A stretch of 64,000 nucleotides of DNA from Streptomyces specialis (GTDB lineage: Bacteria > Actinomycetota > Actinomycetes > Streptomycetales > Streptomycetaceae): the NCBI RefSeq assembly GCF_001493375.1, contig NZ_LN929896.1:888168-952167 (forward strand), written 5' to 3'. Shown piece after piece: positions 33,582-40,451 of the stretch; the first letter of the stretch is position 1; every line of letters starts with the position of its first letter. The notes below the pieces were generated by a model that worked only from the letters and a program-made list of their open reading frames with translations, was not told where the DNA came from and made no database searches. A program made the translations under genes and the position numbers.

Positions 33582-34778
33582 TCACAGGCGTGTTCGGGAC
33601 CTCACACGGATCGCCTGGAGCAGTCCGACGGCGATCCAGATGGCGAACATCGAGGACCCTCCGTAGGACAGGAACGGCAGCGGCAGCCCGGTGACGGGCA
33701 TGATCCCCAGGGCCATCCCCATGTTCTGGAAGCTCTGGAAAGCGATCCACGTCACAATGCCGACGGCGACGATCGTGCCGTACCGGTCGGGCGCGTGGAC
33801 GGCGATCCGGCAGCCGCGCAGCAGCACGACGCCGAGCAGCACGATCACCAGGCCGGCTCCGGCGAAGCCCAGCTCCTCGCCGACGACGGTGAAGATGAAG
33901 TCGGTGTGCTGCTCGGGCACGAACTGACCCAGCGTCTGGCTGCCGTGGAAGAGGCCCTGCCCGGTGAGGCCGCCCGAACCGATCGCGATCCGGGCCTGGT
34001 TGGTGTTGTAGCCGACGCCGGCCGGGTCGAGGGCGGGGTTGGCGAAGGCGGCGAAACGGTTGATCTGGTACTCGTCGAGCAGCCCGAGCTGCCAGACGGC
34101 GAGCGCGCCCGCCAGGCCCAGGCCCAGCAGCCCGAGGATCCAGCCCCGGCCGGTGCCGGAGGCGAGCAGCGCGCCGACCGCGATGGCGGCGATCACCATC
34201 GTCTGGCCGACGTCGGGGCAGAGCAGGACCAGCACGGCGGGAACGGTGGCCAGGCCCAGCGCCTGGAGCACCGCGCGGCTGTCGGGGCGTGACCGGTGCT
34301 CGTTCTCCAGCGGCGCGGCCAGCAGGGTCGCCATGCCCAGCACCACGCCGACCTTGACCAGCTCGGAGGGCTGGAACGCGAAGCCGCCGCCGACCTGGAT
34401 CCAGCTCCGCGAGCCGTTGACGGAGGAGCCGAGGGGGGTGAGGACCGCGATGGACAGCACCACGGACAGGCCGTACAGCACGGGCACGGCGGTGCGCAGG
34501 CGGATGTGGCCGAGCCAGACCATCCCGGCGGCCAGTCCGAGGCCGATGGAGACGTTCAGGAAGTGGCGCAGCAGGAAGTACTGGGGGTCGCCGTTGTTGA
34601 GGTCGGTGCGGGACCGGGTCGCGGAGTAGACCAGGAGGGTGCCGAGGAGGGAGAGGGTCACGGCGGCCCCGAGCAGCGGCCAGTCCAGGCGCCGGGCGAG
34701 GGAGTTCTTGGCGGTGATCCTGGTCCAGACGGTCTGCTCGCCGGCCACCTGCGGACGGGTGTAGCTGCGCACGGTCAC
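33582..34778 (-). CDS. rodA: SEDS-family peptidoglycan polymerase RodA
   Basis: The 398-aa membrane protein with about ten hydrophobic segments carries SEDS signatures: GSSVNGSRSWIQVGGGFAFQPSELVKV, NRFAAFANP, IAIGSGGLTGQG, FVPEQHTDFIFTVVGEELGF, and GLPLPFLSYGGSSM near the end. SEDS proteins polymerise lipid II with a partner class B PBP. The SRSWIQ and YGGSS patterns and length fit RodA more than FtsW. GTG 34778. A RodA beside cysM is the order I remember from Streptomyces. No class B PBP lies next to it in this window. Confidence 0.9.
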   Translation of the reverse strand: MTVRSYTRPQVAGEQTVWTRITAKNSLARRLDWPLLGAAVTLSLLGTLLVYSATRSRTDLNNGDPQYFLLRHFLNVSIGLGLAAGMVWLGHIRLRTAVPVLYGLSVVLSIAVLTPLGSSVNGSRSWIQVGGGFAFQPSELVKVGVVLGMATLLAAPLENEHRSRPDSRAVLQALGLATVPAVLVLLCPDVGQTMVIAAIAVGALLASGTGRGWILGLLGLGLAGALAVWQLGLLDEYQINRFAAFANPALDPAGVGYNTNQARIAIGSGGLTGQGLFHGSQTLGQFVPEQHTDFIFTVVGEELGFAGAGLVIVLLGVVLLRGCRIAVHAPDRYGTIVAVGIVTWIAFQSFQNMGMALGIMPVTGLPLPFLSYGGSSMFAIWIAVGLLQAIRVRSRTRL

Positions 34779-34840
34779 GGCACGACTTTACGTGTCCGTG
34801 CCGCGACAGCGCGTGATATGCGGGGGCCCGCGCCGGGGCG

Positions 34841-35791
34841 TCAGGCCCAGAGCTGCCCGTGCAGGCGGGCGACCGCCTCCTCCGTGGAGGCGGCGGTGTA
34901 GATGCCGGTCGAGAGGTACTTCCAGCCGCCGTCCGCGACGACGAAGACCACGTCGGCCTCCTGTCCGGCCCGCGCGGCCTTGCGGCCCACGCCGATCGCC
35001 GCGTGCAGGGCGGCGCCGGTCGAGACGCCCGCGAAGATGCCCTCCTGGGACAGCAGCTCCCGGGTCCGGGTGACGGCGTCGGTGGAGCCGACGGAGAAGC
35101 GCGAGGTGAGCACGGTCTCGTCGTACAGCTCGGGGACGAAGCCCTCGTCCAGGTTCCGCAGCCCGTACACCAGGTCGTCGTAGCGCGGCTCGGCGGCGAC
35201 GATCTGGATGCCGGGGCGGTGCTCGCGCAGGTACCGGCCGACGCCCATCAGCGTGCCGGTGGTGCCAAGGCCCGCCACGAAGTGGGTGATGGAGGGCAGG
35301 TCGGCGAGGATCTCGGGGCCGGTGGTGGCGTAGTGCGCGCCGGCGTTGTCCGGGTTGCCGTACTGGTAGAGCATCACCCAGTCGGGGTGCTCGGCGGCCA
35401 GCTCCTTGGCGACGCGGACGGCGGTGTTGGAGCCGCCGGCGGCGGGCGAGGAGATGATCTCGGCGCCCCACATCGCCAGCAGCTCGCGCCGCTCGGACGA
35501 GGTGTTCTCCGGCATCACGCAGACGATCCGGTAGCCCTTGAGGCGGGCGGCCATGGCCAGGGAGATCCCGGTGTTCCCCGAGGTGGGCTCCAGGATCGTG
35601 CAGCCGGGCGTGAGGCGGCCGTCCTTCTCGGCCTGCTCGATCATGAACAGCGCGGGGCGGTCCTTGACCGAGCCGGTGGGGTTGCGGTCCTCCAGCTTCG
35701 CCCAGATCCGCACGGAATCGGCGGGCGACAGGCGCGGCAGGCGGACCAGCGGGGTGTTGCCGACCGCGGCGAGCGGGGAGTCGAAGCGCAT
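34841..35791 (-). CDS. cysM: CysO-dependent cysteine synthase CysM
   Basis: This 316-aa PLP enzyme has the cysteine synthase lysine in RNPTGSVKDRPA (Lys43), the substrate loop TSGNTGISLAMAA and the phosphate loop GLGTTGTLMGVGRYL. The YLREHRPGIQI region and the cysO neighbour identify it as the actinobacterial CysM that uses O-phosphoserine plus CysO thiocarboxylate. Its ATG overlaps the cysO stop by one base (TGATG), so expression is coupled. With mec upstream it completes the sulphide-independent route where CysO donates sulphur and Mec releases cysteine. A cysteine-containing leader peptide lies before cysO. Confidence 0.95.
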   Translation of the reverse strand: MRFDSPLAAVGNTPLVRLPRLSPADSVRIWAKLEDRNPTGSVKDRPALFMIEQAEKDGRLTPGCTILEPTSGNTGISLAMAARLKGYRIVCVMPENTSSERRELLAMWGAEIISSPAAGGSNTAVRVAKELAAEHPDWVMLYQYGNPDNAGAHYATTGPEILADLPSITHFVAGLGTTGTLMGVGRYLREHRPGIQIVAAEPRYDDLVYGLRNLDEGFVPELYDETVLTSRFSVGSTDAVTRTRELLSQEGIFAGVSTGAALHAAIGVGRKAARAGQEADVVFVVADGGWKYLSTGIYTAASTEEAVARLHGQLWA

Positions 35792-36072
35792 CAGCGCATG
35801 CCCCCGGCCACCGCGGGCAGGATGGTGACGCTGTCGCCGTCGCTGAGCTTGGTGGAGATGCCCTCCAGGAAGCGGACGTCCTCGTCGTTGAGGTAGACGT
35901 TCACGAATCGGCGCAGGTCGCCGCTCTCCTCGACCAGCCGGTCCTTGATGCCCGGGTGCCGGGCGTCCAGGTCCGCGAACAGGTCGGCGACGGTGTCGCC
36001 GTTGCCCTGCACGGCCTTCTGCCCGGCGGTGTAGGTGCGGAGGATGGTCGGGATGCGGACCTCGATGGCCAT
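35791..36072 (-). CDS. cysO: sulphur-carrier protein CysO (MoaD/ThiS fold), ends GG-MR
   Basis: The 93-aa ubiquitin-like carrier has the family start (EVRIPTILRTYTAGQ), the core VNVYLNDEDVRFLEG and C-terminus PAVAGGMR. The diglycine that must be exposed to be adenylated and thiocarboxylated is followed by Met-Arg, so a peptidase has to remove two residues first. The JAMM peptidase gene mec is close upstream and is the obvious candidate, although its classic job is to release cysteine from CysO-Cys. ATG 36072. The TGA overlaps the cysM ATG. Confidence 0.93.
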   Translation of the reverse strand: MAIEVRIPTILRTYTAGQKAVQGNGDTVADLFADLDARHPGIKDRLVEESGDLRRFVNVYLNDEDVRFLEGISTKLSDGDSVTILPAVAGGMR

Positions 36073-36122
36073 GGGGGCTCCTGGGTTGAGGCGTGCGGGG
36101 ACGACGGGGGAACGGGCGCTGA

Positions 36123-36233
36123 TCAACGAGGCGCGGTACACATGGCGCTGGCGAGGCGGCACAGATCGACGTGCAGACGTGCCACGAGCAGCGCACCGGC
36201 CGGTCGTTCGTCACTCACGTCGTGGAGAACCAT
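36123..36233 (-). CDS. cysteine-containing leader peptide upstream of cysO
   Basis: This 36-codon frame begins at ATG 36233 and ends at TGA 36123-36125. The peptide ends ARLHVDLCRLASAMCTAPR, with the HVDLCRLASAMC pattern I know from annotated Streptomyces putative leader peptides between mec and cysO. Two Cys codons lie near the end, 50 nt before the cysO start. In mycobacteria, Cys-rich leaders regulate downstream sulphur genes by ribosome pausing when cysteine is scarce; the same logic is inferred here. It is preceded by a candidate promoter giving a near-leaderless transcript. Confidence 0.75.
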   Translation of the reverse strand: MVLHDVSDERPAGALLVARLHVDLCRLASAMCTAPR

Positions 36234-36245
36234 GGCGTCATCGTA
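36234..36245 (-). promoter_or_regulatory. candidate -10 element for the leader-cysO-cysM operon
   Basis: Read on the minus strand, TACGAT (36240-36245) stands 6 bases before the leader ATG. That fits a -10 box whose transcript starts at or very near the ATG. No clear -35 is visible. It would place an own promoter between mec and the leader. Confidence 0.35.
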
Positions 36246-36298
36246 TCGATTCCCGCCCCGGCCCCCGGAGCCCCGTATCGCCATCCGGACGGTCCGTC

Positions 36299-36715
36299 TC
36301 AGACGACGGTGACCTCCTCCTCGGTGACCTCGCCGTCCACGATGCGGAAGGAGCGGAAGGAGACCGGGCCTTCGTCGTTGCCGCACTCCGCGGTGGAGAC
36401 CAGCACGTAGTGCGCGCCGGGCTCGTTGGCGTAGGAGATGTCGGTGCGCGAGGGGTACGCCTCGGTGGCGGTGTGCGAGTGGTAGATCACCACGGGTTCC
36501 TCGTCGCGGTCGTCCATCTCGCGGTAGAGGCGGAGCAGGTCCCCGGAGTCGAACTCGTAGAACGTGGGCGAGCGCGCCGCGTTGAGCATGGGGACGAACC
36601 GCTCCGGCCGGTCGCTGCCGGCCGGGCCCGCGATCACCCCGCACGCCTCGTCGGGGTGGTCGGCGCGGGCGTGGGCCACGATCTTGTCGCGCAGTTCCTG
36701 GCTGATGGTGAGCAT
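36299..36715 (-). CDS. mec: JAMM/Mov34 peptidase Mec (CysO-cysteine hydrolase)
   Basis: The 138-aa product has the JAMM metalloprotease motif YHSHTATEAYPSRTD (His79, His81, Asp92) and the catalytic Glu23 in PDEACGVIAG. In Mycobacterium tuberculosis Mec hydrolyses the CysO-Cys adduct to release cysteine; the cysO-cysM neighbours make the same role likely. Because this CysO ends in GGMR, it might also perform C-terminal trimming, as the related JAMM protein QbsD does for its carrier. ATG 36715. The leader peptide frame starts 65 bases downstream. Confidence 0.92.
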   Translation of the reverse strand: MLTISQELRDKIVAHARADHPDEACGVIAGPAGSDRPERFVPMLNAARSPTFYEFDSGDLLRLYREMDDRDEEPVVIYHSHTATEAYPSRTDISYANEPGAHYVLVSTAECGNDEGPVSFRSFRIVDGEVTEEEVTVV

Positions 36716-36778
36716 GCCGCCAGCCTAGATCGGCCCGCCGCGGCACCGCCGCGAGGGTGATCCCGATCCGGTCCCGGC

Positions 36779-37441
36779 CTACGGCATGAGCGTCTCGACC
36801 AGGGATTCCTGAAGGCCGCCGAGCCAGAAGTACGCCATCACCATCGGCTTGTCCGGGTCGCTGTCGGGCAGGGCGAACAGCGAGTCGGTGCTGTCGTCGT
36901 CCGTGACGCCGAGGCGGGAGGCGATGGCCAGCCGGAGGTCGTTCAGCGCGCCGAGCCACTGCCGGGACTCGTCCGGTCCGAGCGTGAGCACGGCTCCGGC
37001 ACCCGGCGTGCCGGAGGAGTCCGTGCCGGACGCGGCGGCGTCCAGGCCGCGGACCACGGCCAGCAGGCCCTCGCGCTTGCGGGTGCGCAGGTCGGTCTCG
37101 GTGAAGCGGCGGAACTCGGCGGCCAGCCGGCGGGTCTCCTCGTCCTGCTCCCGGCCCGGCTCGCCGTAGGCGTCGGGGAAGAGGCGGGCGAGCGCCGGGT
37201 CGCGCGGGGGCTCGCTGGGGCCGTCGGTGAACATGGCGTCCAGCGCCTTCAGCGGGTCCTCCTCCCCGCCGCCGTCGCCGTTCCCCGCGGCGCCGCCGCC
37301 GGGGGCGCGGTCCGGGCCGATCAGCTCCAGGAGCTGGGTGGCGAGGCTGCGGAGGATGGAGATCTCCACCTCGTCCAGGGCGATCGCGGCGCCGCCCCGC
37401 CCGTCGCCGGCCGACGCCACCGGCTCGAAGTATCCGGCCAT
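36779..37441 (-). CDS. DUF2017 protein
   Basis: This 220-aa, acidic, soluble, mainly helical protein includes the family blocks ALDEVEISILRSLATQLLELIGP, RLFPDAYGEPGREQDEETRRLAAEFRRFTE and WLGALNDLRLAIASRLGV. Its ATG overlaps the clpS stop by one base (TGATG), a coupling conserved in Streptomyces as I recall. This suggests a role with the Clp protease adaptor, but no activity is known. mec follows 63 bp downstream on the same strand. Confidence 0.87.
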   Translation of the reverse strand: MAGYFEPVASAGDGRGGAAIALDEVEISILRSLATQLLELIGPDRAPGGGAAGNGDGGGEEDPLKALDAMFTDGPSEPPRDPALARLFPDAYGEPGREQDEETRRLAAEFRRFTETDLRTRKREGLLAVVRGLDAAASGTDSSGTPGAGAVLTLGPDESRQWLGALNDLRLAIASRLGVTDDDSTDSLFALPDSDPDKPMVMAYFWLGGLQESLVETLMP

Positions 37442-37743
37442 CAGCGGTCCTGCTGGAGCGTCGCCCAGAGCCCGTACCCGTGCATCGCCTGCACGTCGCG
37501 CTCCATCGCCTCGCGGCTGCCCTGCGAGACGGTCGCGCGGCCCTTGTGGTGGACGTCCAGCATCAGCTTCTTCGCCTTGTCCTTCGAGTAGCCGAAATAG
37601 GTCTGGAAGACGTAGGTCACGTAACTCATCAGATTGACCGGATCGTTGTGGACGATCGTGACCCATGGGACGTCCGGGACCGGCTCCTCGGCCGGCTTCG
37701 ACGCGGACTCGGTGCGCTCGATCTCCATGGGGATGGCACTCAC
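37441..37743 (-). CDS. clpS: ATP-dependent Clp protease adaptor ClpS
   Basis: The 100-aa product has the N-degron-binding fold: VPWVTIVHNDPVNLMSYVTYVF (the conserved NDPVN), KLMLDVHHKGRATV, and a C-terminal helix ending MHGYGLWATLQQD. ClpS delivers proteins with N-terminal hydrophobic residues to ClpAP/ClpCP. GTG 37743 agrees with relatives (VSAI...); ATG 37728 in frame is an alternative. The stop is fused to the DUF2017 start. It is divergent from the NAPRTase gene. Confidence 0.93.
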   Translation of the reverse strand: MSAIPMEIERTESASKPAEEPVPDVPWVTIVHNDPVNLMSYVTYVFQTYFGYSKDKAKKLMLDVHHKGRATVSQGSREAMERDVQAMHGYGLWATLQQDR

Positions 37744-37848
37744 GCCCCCATGCTGCCACCATCCCCCGCCCGGTGCCCAAACGGCCGGGCCGGGCGCCGC
37801 GCCGACAGATATCGTCAAACTGACGAGATAGGGGGTAGGCTTGCTCCC

Positions 37849-39225
37849 ATGGATGTCATGAACGACGCGGGGCTCGGGCTGCCGGTGCCGGTGCCCTCGA
37901 CCGCGCTCTTCACCGACCAGTACGAGCTGACGATGCTCCAGGCCGCGCTGCGGGCGGGCACGGCCCACCGCCGTTCCGTCTTCGAGGTCTTCACCCGCCG
38001 GCTGCCCGAGGGCCGCCGCTACGGCGTGGTGGCCGGCACGGGCCGGGTCCTGGACGCGGTGGAGAACTTCCGCTTCGAGCGGCCGATCCTGGACTTCCTG
38101 CGCGAGCGGGAGGTGGTGGACGGCCCGACCCTGGACTGGCTGGCCGGCTACCGGTTCACCGGGGACGTGCACGGCTACCCCGAGGGCGAGGTGTACTTCC
38201 CCGGCTCGCCGATCATGCGGGTGGAGGGCACGTTCGCGGAGTGCGTGCTGCTGGAGACGGTGATCCTGTCGATCCTCAACCACGACGGCGCCATCGCCGC
38301 CGCCGCGTCGCGGATGGACGTCGCCGCCGCGGGCCGCCCGCTGATCGAGATGGGCGCCCGGCGCACCCACGAGTTGTCCGCGGTGGCCGCCGCGCGCGCC
38401 GCGTACGTCGGCGGCTTCTCGTCCACCTCGGACCTGGCCGCCGGGTTCCGGTACGGGATCCCGACCGTCGGCACCAGCGCCCACGCGTTCACGCTGCTGC
38501 ACGATTCCGAGCGGGACGCGTTCACCGCGCAGGTGCGGTCGCTGGGCGCCGGGACGACGCTGCTGGTGGACACGTACGACGTCGGCGAGGCCGTCCGCAC
38601 CGCCGTGGAGGTGGCCGGTCCCGAGCTGGGGGCGGTCCGGATCGACTCCGGCGACCTGCTGGTGGTCGCGCACCGGGTGCGCCGGCAGCTCGACGAGCTG
38701 GGCGCGCGGAACACCAGGATCGTCGTCACCAGCGATCTGGACGAGTACGCCATCGCGTCGCTCGCGGCGGCGCCGGTGGACGCGTACGGGGTCGGCACCC
38801 AGCTCGTCACCGGCAGCGGGCACCCGACGTGCTCGATGGTCTACAAGCTGGTGGCCCGCGCCTCGGGCGACGCCCCGGACGCGCCGCTGGTCCCGGTCGC
38901 CAAGAAGTCGATGGGCGGCAAGCTGTCGATCGGCGGCGTCAAGTGGGCGGCCCGCCCGGTCGACGCCCATGGCGTCGCCGAGGCCGAGGTGATCGGCACC
39001 GGGCCGGTCCCCGGGGAACTGGCCGGCCGGCGGGTCGGCGTGGAGCTGATGCGCGGCGGCCGGGCCGTCGCGCGGGAGCGCCTGGACACGGCCCGCGACC
39101 GGCACCGCGCCGCGCGGGCGGCGCTGCCGCTGTCGGCCACCCAGCTCTCGCGGGGCGAGCCGGTGCTGCCCACCCGCTATCTCACCGCCGACGGGCGGGG
39201 GCGGGGGCCGGATGTCCTGTCCTAG
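37849..39225 (+). CDS. pncB: nicotinate phosphoribosyltransferase
   Basis: The 458-aa product has the NAPRTase landmarks TALFTDQYELTMLQAAL, FEVFTRRLPEGRRYGVVAG, EMGARRTHELSAVAAARAAYVGG (phosphoribosylation region), GTSAHAF, VDTYDVGEAV and GVGTQLVTGSGHPTCSMVYKL. It makes nicotinate mononucleotide from nicotinate and PRPP, with ATP, for NAD salvage. ATG 37849 or 37858 may be used. A TAGGCT (37836-37841) 7 bases before the first ATG suggests a leaderless transcript. The nicotinamidase gene follows after 66 bp. Confidence 0.95.
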   Translation: MDVMNDAGLGLPVPVPSTALFTDQYELTMLQAALRAGTAHRRSVFEVFTRRLPEGRRYGVVAGTGRVLDAVENFRFERPILDFLREREVVDGPTLDWLAGYRFTGDVHGYPEGEVYFPGSPIMRVEGTFAECVLLETVILSILNHDGAIAAAASRMDVAAAGRPLIEMGARRTHELSAVAAARAAYVGGFSSTSDLAAGFRYGIPTVGTSAHAFTLLHDSERDAFTAQVRSLGAGTTLLVDTYDVGEAVRTAVEVAGPELGAVRIDSGDLLVVAHRVRRQLDELGARNTRIVVTSDLDEYAIASLAAAPVDAYGVGTQLVTGSGHPTCSMVYKLVARASGDAPDAPLVPVAKKSMGGKLSIGGVKWAARPVDAHGVAEAEVIGTGPVPGELAGRRVGVELMRGGRAVARERLDTARDRHRAARAALPLSATQLSRGEPVLPTRYLTADGRGRGPDVLS

Positions 39226-39291
39226 GCTCGGGTGTGAGCAACCGCACCATCCACCGCACCCGTCAGCGTCCTTCTCCGTAAGGGGTGTCCC

Positions 39292-39885
39292 ATGCATCGC
39301 GCACTGATCGTCGTCGATGTGCAGAACGACTTCTGCGAGGGAGGCAGCCTCCCGGTCCCCGGCGGGGCGGATGTCGCCGCCGCCATCACCGATCTCGTCG
39401 GCGCGGCCACGCCCGCCTACCGGCACGTCGTGGCGACCCGCGACCACCACATCGCGCCCGGTGACCACTTCTCCGAGCACCCCGACTTCGCCCACTCCTG
39501 GCCGCGCCACTGCGTGGCCGGGACCGAGGGCGTCGGCTTCCACCCGAACTTCGCCCCGGCCGTCACCTCCGGCGCCGTGGACGCCTGCTTCGACAAGGGC
39601 GCCTACGCGGCGGCCTACAGCGGCTTCGAGGGCACCGACGAGTCGGGCACGAGCCTGGCGGACTGGCTGCGGGCGCGGGAGGTGACGGCGGTGGACGTGG
39701 TCGGCATCGCCACCGACCACTGCGTCCGCGCCGCGGCGCTGGACGCGGTGGCGGCGGGGCTGACCACGCGGGTGCTGCTCGGCCTGACCGCCGGGGGGGC
39801 CCGGGAGACGGTGGAGGTCGCGCTGCGCGAGATGGCGGCGGCGGGCGTGGAGCTGTCGGGCACGCCGGTGGTCCGGGCCGCCTGA
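39292..39885 (+). CDS. pncA: nicotinamidase (isochorismatase family)
   Basis: The 197-aa product has the catalytic triad Asp9 (IVVDVQNDF), Lys102 (CFDKGAYAAAYS) and Cys144 (GIATDHCVRAAALDA), plus the metal-site Asp51/His53 (ATRDHH). It hydrolyses nicotinamide to nicotinate, which feeds the NAPRTase encoded just upstream on the same strand. ATG 39292 has AAGGGG 8 bases upstream. The pair forms a two-step NAD salvage operon. Confidence 0.95.
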   Translation: MHRALIVVDVQNDFCEGGSLPVPGGADVAAAITDLVGAATPAYRHVVATRDHHIAPGDHFSEHPDFAHSWPRHCVAGTEGVGFHPNFAPAVTSGAVDACFDKGAYAAAYSGFEGTDESGTSLADWLRAREVTAVDVVGIATDHCVRAAALDAVAAGLTTRVLLGLTAGGARETVEVALREMAAAGVELSGTPVVRAA

Positions 39886-39900
39886 CGGTTCCCGGTCCGG

Positions 39901-40233
39901 TCAGGCGACGCGGGGGCGCGCGATCCGCGAGGGGCGGCCCAGCAGGCGCGCCATGGGGTGCCAGCCCTCGGTGACGACGGCGGGCGTGGAGCGCCAGACG
40001 ACGCCCTCCGGGTGGTGCAGCACGGCCGAGATCTCGTCGGGCGTGGGGGGCGCCGCGTTGCCTCGGAGGTAGACCGACCGCAGACCCAGGTTCCGCAGCC
40101 GGGTGAGGGCCCGTGCCCGGTTCGCCGCGTGGACCAGCACCCGGACGGCCCGGCCGGGCGCCTCGGGGTGCGGCAGGGCGAGCGCGACGACGACGCTGCC
40201 GTCGGGGAGCTGGACGAAGCCTCCATCGGACAT
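39901..40233 (-). CDS. conserved hypothetical protein, 110 aa
   Basis: ATG 40233 follows GAGAGG by 6 bases. The soluble product opens with a beta-rich part (FVQLPDGSVVVALALPHP), has a helical middle (ARALTRLRNLGLRSVYLRG) and ends in a basic segment (RLLGRPSRIARPRVA). I recognise the type as a widespread Streptomyces protein without known function. It ends 15 bp from the pncA stop, convergent. A strong hairpin (40281-40313) lies just upstream of its start. Confidence 0.72.
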   Translation of the reverse strand: MSDGGFVQLPDGSVVVALALPHPEAPGRAVRVLVHAANRARALTRLRNLGLRSVYLRGNAAPPTPDEISAVLHHPEGVVWRSTPAVVTEGWHPMARLLGRPSRIARPRVA

Positions 40234-40280
40234 GGGATACCTCTCGTGCGGTGTAACGCGTGACCCCACATCCTTACGCG

Positions 40281-40313
40281 CTCGGCCGCCGCCCGTCGAG
40301 GGCGGCGGCCGAG
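40281..40313 (-). terminator. 14-bp perfect hairpin downstream of the InhA-like gene
   Basis: CTCGGCCGCCGCCC (40281-40294) pairs perfectly with 40300-40313 around loop GTCGA. It lies about 120 bp after the M6 protease stop on the minus strand, so it could end that transcript. There is no U-tract, as is usual in Streptomyces. Confidence 0.6.
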
Positions 40314-40387
40314 ACGTGCACTGACCTGCGATTTTCTGTCAGATAAGATCAAATCCCGTCAGATGATGACGCAATGCGATCATAGCT

Positions 40388-40451
40388 TTACCGTGTGCCC
40401 GGCTTGCCAAATCTCCGGCTTACCAAGTGCTCGGCTTACCGTGTGCTCGGC
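40388..40451. repeat. four 16-bp tandem repeats across the stop codon of the M6 gene
   Basis: Units of exactly 16 bases start at 40388, 40404, 40420 and 40436. Plus-strand copies read TTACCGTGTGCCCGGC, TTGCCAAATCTCCGGC, TTACCAAGTGCTCGGC and TTACCGTGTGCTCGGC. The fourth contains the TAA stop of the InhA-like gene and its last four codons, so the gene end has been amplified downstream. The unit is not a multiple of three. Slippage or duplication is the likely source. Confidence 0.85.

Noticed and set aside
37441..39720. 759-residue minus-strand frame
   Set aside because: Only its last 100 residues are real (ClpS). The rest is antisense to pncB and pncA.
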